Assembly: GCF_038502225.1 (NCBI RefSeq)
Contig: NC_091322.1
Location: 1,385,281 to 1,449,280, forward strand
Direction of reading: 5' to 3'
From: Cherax quadricarinatus
Taxonomy: Eukaryota; Arthropoda; Malacostraca; Decapoda; Parastacidae
Length of the DNA: 64,000 bases
Shown: piece by piece, positions 61,201 through 64,000 of the stretch
How the letters are laid out: each line of letters starts with the position of its first letter
Position numbering within the stretch: the first letter of the stretch is position 1
Notes under the pieces: generated by a model
What the model was told of the DNA's origin: nothing
What the model saw: the letters and a program-made list of their open reading frames with translations, nothing else
Database searches by the model: none
Translations under genes and position numbers: made by a program

Positions 61201-62553
61201 TGGTGGTGGTGGTGTCAACTACCTTAGTAAACCTGGTGGTGGTGTCAACTACCTTAGTAAACTTGGTGGTGGTGTCAACTACCTTAGTAAACCTGGTGGT
61301 GGTGGTGTCAACTACCTTAGTAAACCTGGTGGTAGTGTCTACCTTAGTAAACCTGGTGGTGGTGGTGTCAACTACCTTAGTTAACCTGGTGGTGGTGGTG
61401 TCAACTACCTTAGTAAACCTGGTGGTGGTGGTGTCAACTACCTTAGTAAACCTGGTGGTGGTGGTGTCAACTACCTTAGTAAACCTGGTGGTGGTGGTGG
61501 TGTCAACTACCTTGGTAAACCTGATGGTGTCTACCTTAGTAAACCTGGTGGTAGTGTCTACCTTAGTAAACCTGGTGGTGGTGGTGTCAACCTCCTTAGT
61601 AAACCTGGTGGTGGTAGTGTCAACCACCTTAGTAAACCTGGTGGTGGTGGTCTCAACTACCTTAGCAAACCTGGTGGTGGTAGTGTCAACCACCTTAGTA
61701 AACCTGGTGGTGGTGGTCTCAACTACCTTAGTAAACCTGGTGGTGGTGGTGTCAACTACCTGAGTAAACCTGGTGGTGGTGGTGTCAACCATCTTAGTAA
61801 ACCTGGTGGTGGTGGTGTGAACTACGTTAGTAAACCTGGTGGTGGTGGTGTCAAGTACCTTAGTAAACCTGGTGGTGGTGGTGTCAAGTACCTTAGTAAA
61901 CCTGGTGGTGGTGGTGTCAAGTACCTTAGTAAACCTGGTGGTGGTGGTGTCAACTACCTTAGTAAACCTGGTGGTGGTGGTGTCAACTACCTTAGTAAAC
62001 CTGGTGGTGGTGGTGTCCACTACCTTAGTAAACCTGGTGGTGGTGGTGTCAACTACCTTAGTAAACCTGGTGGTGGTGGTGTCTACCTTAGTAAACCTGG
62101 TGGTGGTGGTGTCAAGTACCTTAGTAAACCTGGTGGTGGTGGTGTCAACTACCTTAGTAAACCTGGTGGTGGTGGTGTCAAGTACCTTAGTAAACCTGGT
62201 GGTGGTGGTGTCCACTACCTTAGTAAACCTGGTGGTGGTGGTGTTAACTACCTTAGTAAACCTGGTGGTGGTGGTGTCAACTACCTTAGTAAACCTGGTG
62301 GTGGTGGTGTCAAGTACCTTAGTAAACCTGGTGGTGGTGGTGTCAACTACCTTAGTAAACCTGGTGGTGGTGGTGTCAAGTACCTTAGTAAACCTGGTGG
62401 TGGTGGTGTCCACTACCTTAGTAAACCTGGTTGTGGTGGTGTCAACCACATTAGTAAACCTGGTGGTGGTGCTAACTACCTTAGTAAACCTGGTGGTGGT
62501 GGTGTCAACCACCATAGTAAACCTGGTGGTGGTGGTGTCAACCATCTTAGTAA
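55222..62553. repeat. 7.3-kb array of 33-bp GGT-rich units, about 220 copies
   Basis: The unit is AACCTGGTGGTGGTGGTGTC followed by AGCTACCTTAGTT in the left part (to about 58120), and mostly by AACTACCTTAGTA in the right part. Length variants seen are shorter or longer by GGT triplets or other multiples of 3. As a result plus frames encode LVNLVVVVSAT repeats and the minus strand encodes TKVVDTTTTRF 11-residue repeats for up to 1499 codons. A Thr-rich mucin-like product is formally possible, but frames open on both strands and the absence of a signal peptide or other domain make this unlikely. Confidence 0.95.
59240..62460. repeat. 2.29-kb duplication inside the 33-bp array
   Basis: Rare variants recur with a constant offset. 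GATGGTGTCTACC lies near 59233 and 61523, TCAACCTCCTTAG near 59299 and 61587, and TGGTGTGAACTACG at 59521 and 61813 (2292 bp). Unit order around these markers is the same in both blocks. Limits are approximate. Confidence 0.7.
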
Positions 62554-62732
62554 AAGACGAGTTTTTTTCTGGCTTCCTGACAGGTATCAGACCTGTGAAC
62601 ATGACCTGGAATACCTAAGGTGACAGTGTTATGTTCCATTGATGCATCGACCACTGTGATAGTACTTTTCACGGGTTGAAATATCACATCTCCAAGGTGT
62701 TTGTATCCAGGGATCATCTCTTGACATGTGAC
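62554..62732. other. Short unique segment
   Basis: Separates the 33-bp and the TACCAACTGTGTGACC arrays. No feature is recognised. Confidence 0.5.
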
Positions 62733-63665
62733 CCTCTGTATCAACCGTCTCACCCTTTCTACCAACCTACGTACCAACTGTGTGACCCCCTGTCTGTCAT
62801 GTTGTCTACCAATCTACATACCAACTGTGTGACCCCTGTCTTTCGTGCTGTCTACCAATCTACATACCAACTGTGTAACCTCTGTCATGCTGTCTACCAA
62901 CCTACATACCAACTGTGTGGCCCATGTCTGTCAAGCTGTCTACCATCGTACATACCAGCCATGTCACCCTGCCTAACAATCGTGTGACCCTGTCTACCAA
63001 ACTACATACCAAACATGTGACCCTGTATACCAACCATGAGACCCCTGTCTACAAGCCGTGTGACCCTGTCTACAAGCCGTGTGACCCTGTCTACCAACCA
63101 TGTGACCCTGTCTACCAACCATGTGACCCTGTCTACCAACCGTGTGACCCTATCTACCAACCGTGTGACCCCGTCTGCCAACCGTGTGACCCTGTATACC
63201 AATCGTGTGACCCTGTATACCAATCGTGTGGCCATGTATACCAACCGTGTGACCCTGTCTACCAACTGTGTGGCCCTGTATACCAACTGTGTGGCCCTGT
63301 ATACCAACTGTGTGGCCCTGTATACCAACTGTGACCCTGTATACCAACTGTGTGGCCCTGTATACCAACTGTGTGGCCCTGTATACCAACTGTGTGACCC
63401 TGTATACCAACTGTGTGGCCCTGTATACCAACTGTGTGGCCCTGTATACCAACTGTGTGGCCCTGTATACCAACTGTGTGACCCTGTATACCAACTGTGT
63501 GGCCCTGTATACCAACTGTGTGACCCTGTATACCAACTGTGTGACCCTGTATACCAACTGTGTGGCCCTGTATACCAACTGTGTGGCCCTGTATAAACTG
63601 TGTGGCCCTGTATACCAACTGTGTGACCCTGTATACCAACTGTGTGACCCTGTATACCACACTAC
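62733..63665. repeat. TACCAACTGTGTGACCCTGT minisatellite
   Basis: From 63035 the unit is 21 bp (CCCTGTATACCAACTGTGTG with G or A), about 30 copies. The left part to about 63030 has longer diverged units of roughly 55-60 bp with TCTACCAAYCTACATACCAA. A TATACC/TCTACC and CTGTG/CCGTG split distinguishes right and left subfamilies. Confidence 0.9.
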
Positions 63666-63724
63666 ATACCAACGGTAGCAAGTTGCCACACACAATCACC
63701 ATCAATCAAAGTTAGAGCGCTCAA

Positions 63725-63752
63725 CACCACCACCACTGCCAGCACTACCACC

Positions 63753-63783
<31 letters not shown>

Positions 63784-63825
63784 CCACCACCACCACCACC
63801 ACCACCACCACCACCACCACCACAA
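63725..63825. repeat. (ACC)n microsatellite
   Basis: Nearly pure CCA/ACC triplets with a few AGC interruptions on the left. Confidence 0.9.
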
Positions 63826-63837
63826 CACACTATGTTG

Positions 63838-64000
63838 CACAACTACCATCACCATTGTACTACCCTTTCACAACTACCACCACCATAACCTTACACAACT
63901 ACCACCACCATAACCTTACACAACTACCACCACCATAACCTTACACAACTACCACCACCATAACCTTACACAACTACCACCACCATAACCTTACACAACT
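63838..64000. repeat. 25-bp minisatellite cut by the window end
   Basis: Unit ACAACTACCACCACCATAAC followed by CTTAC; the last five copies are identical and continue past 64000. The first two are diverged. Confidence 0.9.

Overview
The window looks like a gene-poor, repeat-saturated stretch of an animal nuclear genome, most likely a decapod crustacean (crayfish, lobster or shrimp type). That call is an inference. It rests on the non-LTR retrotransposon families, the AT-tailed SINE-like element and the microsatellite style, which match what I remember of decapod sequence. I see no prokaryotic gene organisation, no rRNA or convincing tRNA gene, no CRISPR array and no telomeric repeat. By eye, close to half of the 64 kb is tandem repeat and much of the rest is broken retrotransposon.

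Layout. 0-14 kb: a 35-bp minisatellite (787-2070), several microsatellites, degraded reverse-transcriptase (RT) fragments, one long CR1-like RT copy on the minus strand (7938-9342), a 31-bp minisatellite (9963-10370), and at 13244-13712 the only host-gene-like coding sequence, a strongly diverged histone H3 with one frame break near its N-terminus. 14.4-22.0 kb: a GA-rich minisatellite of about 7.5 kb with long internal duplications. 22-36 kb: nested retroelement debris, including an element that joins a CCCH-finger ORF1 and an endonuclease directly to an RT C-terminus (26553-28440), a 29-bp array carrying TATAAAA in nearly every unit (28487-29125), and two related short minisatellites (33350-34125). 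36.2-46.8 kb: an AC-rich (ACC-type) array of 10.6 kb with a duplicated block of about 3.7 kb. 47-55 kb: more RT fragments and a clean pair of nested, oppositely oriented solo LTRs (52044-54452), each with its own 5-bp target duplication. 55.2-62.55 kb: a 33-bp GGT-rich array of about 220 units. 62.7-64 kb: a 21-bp array, an (ACC)n tract and a 25-bp array that runs off the window.

I use family labels. Family A and family B are two related non-LTR groups recognised by recurring RT C-termini and 3' tails. CR1-like is a third group. D is a short SINE-like element. Every RT copy here is disabled: one has FADN instead of FADD and lacks the motif-A aspartate, several share a one-residue-short FAD-T box, and one has SADD. 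The very long open frames on both strands of the arrays come from biased composition without stop codons and are not annotated as genes. The features most worth following up are the H3-like gene, the nested LTR pair, the shared dead RT box and the segmental duplications inside the giant arrays.
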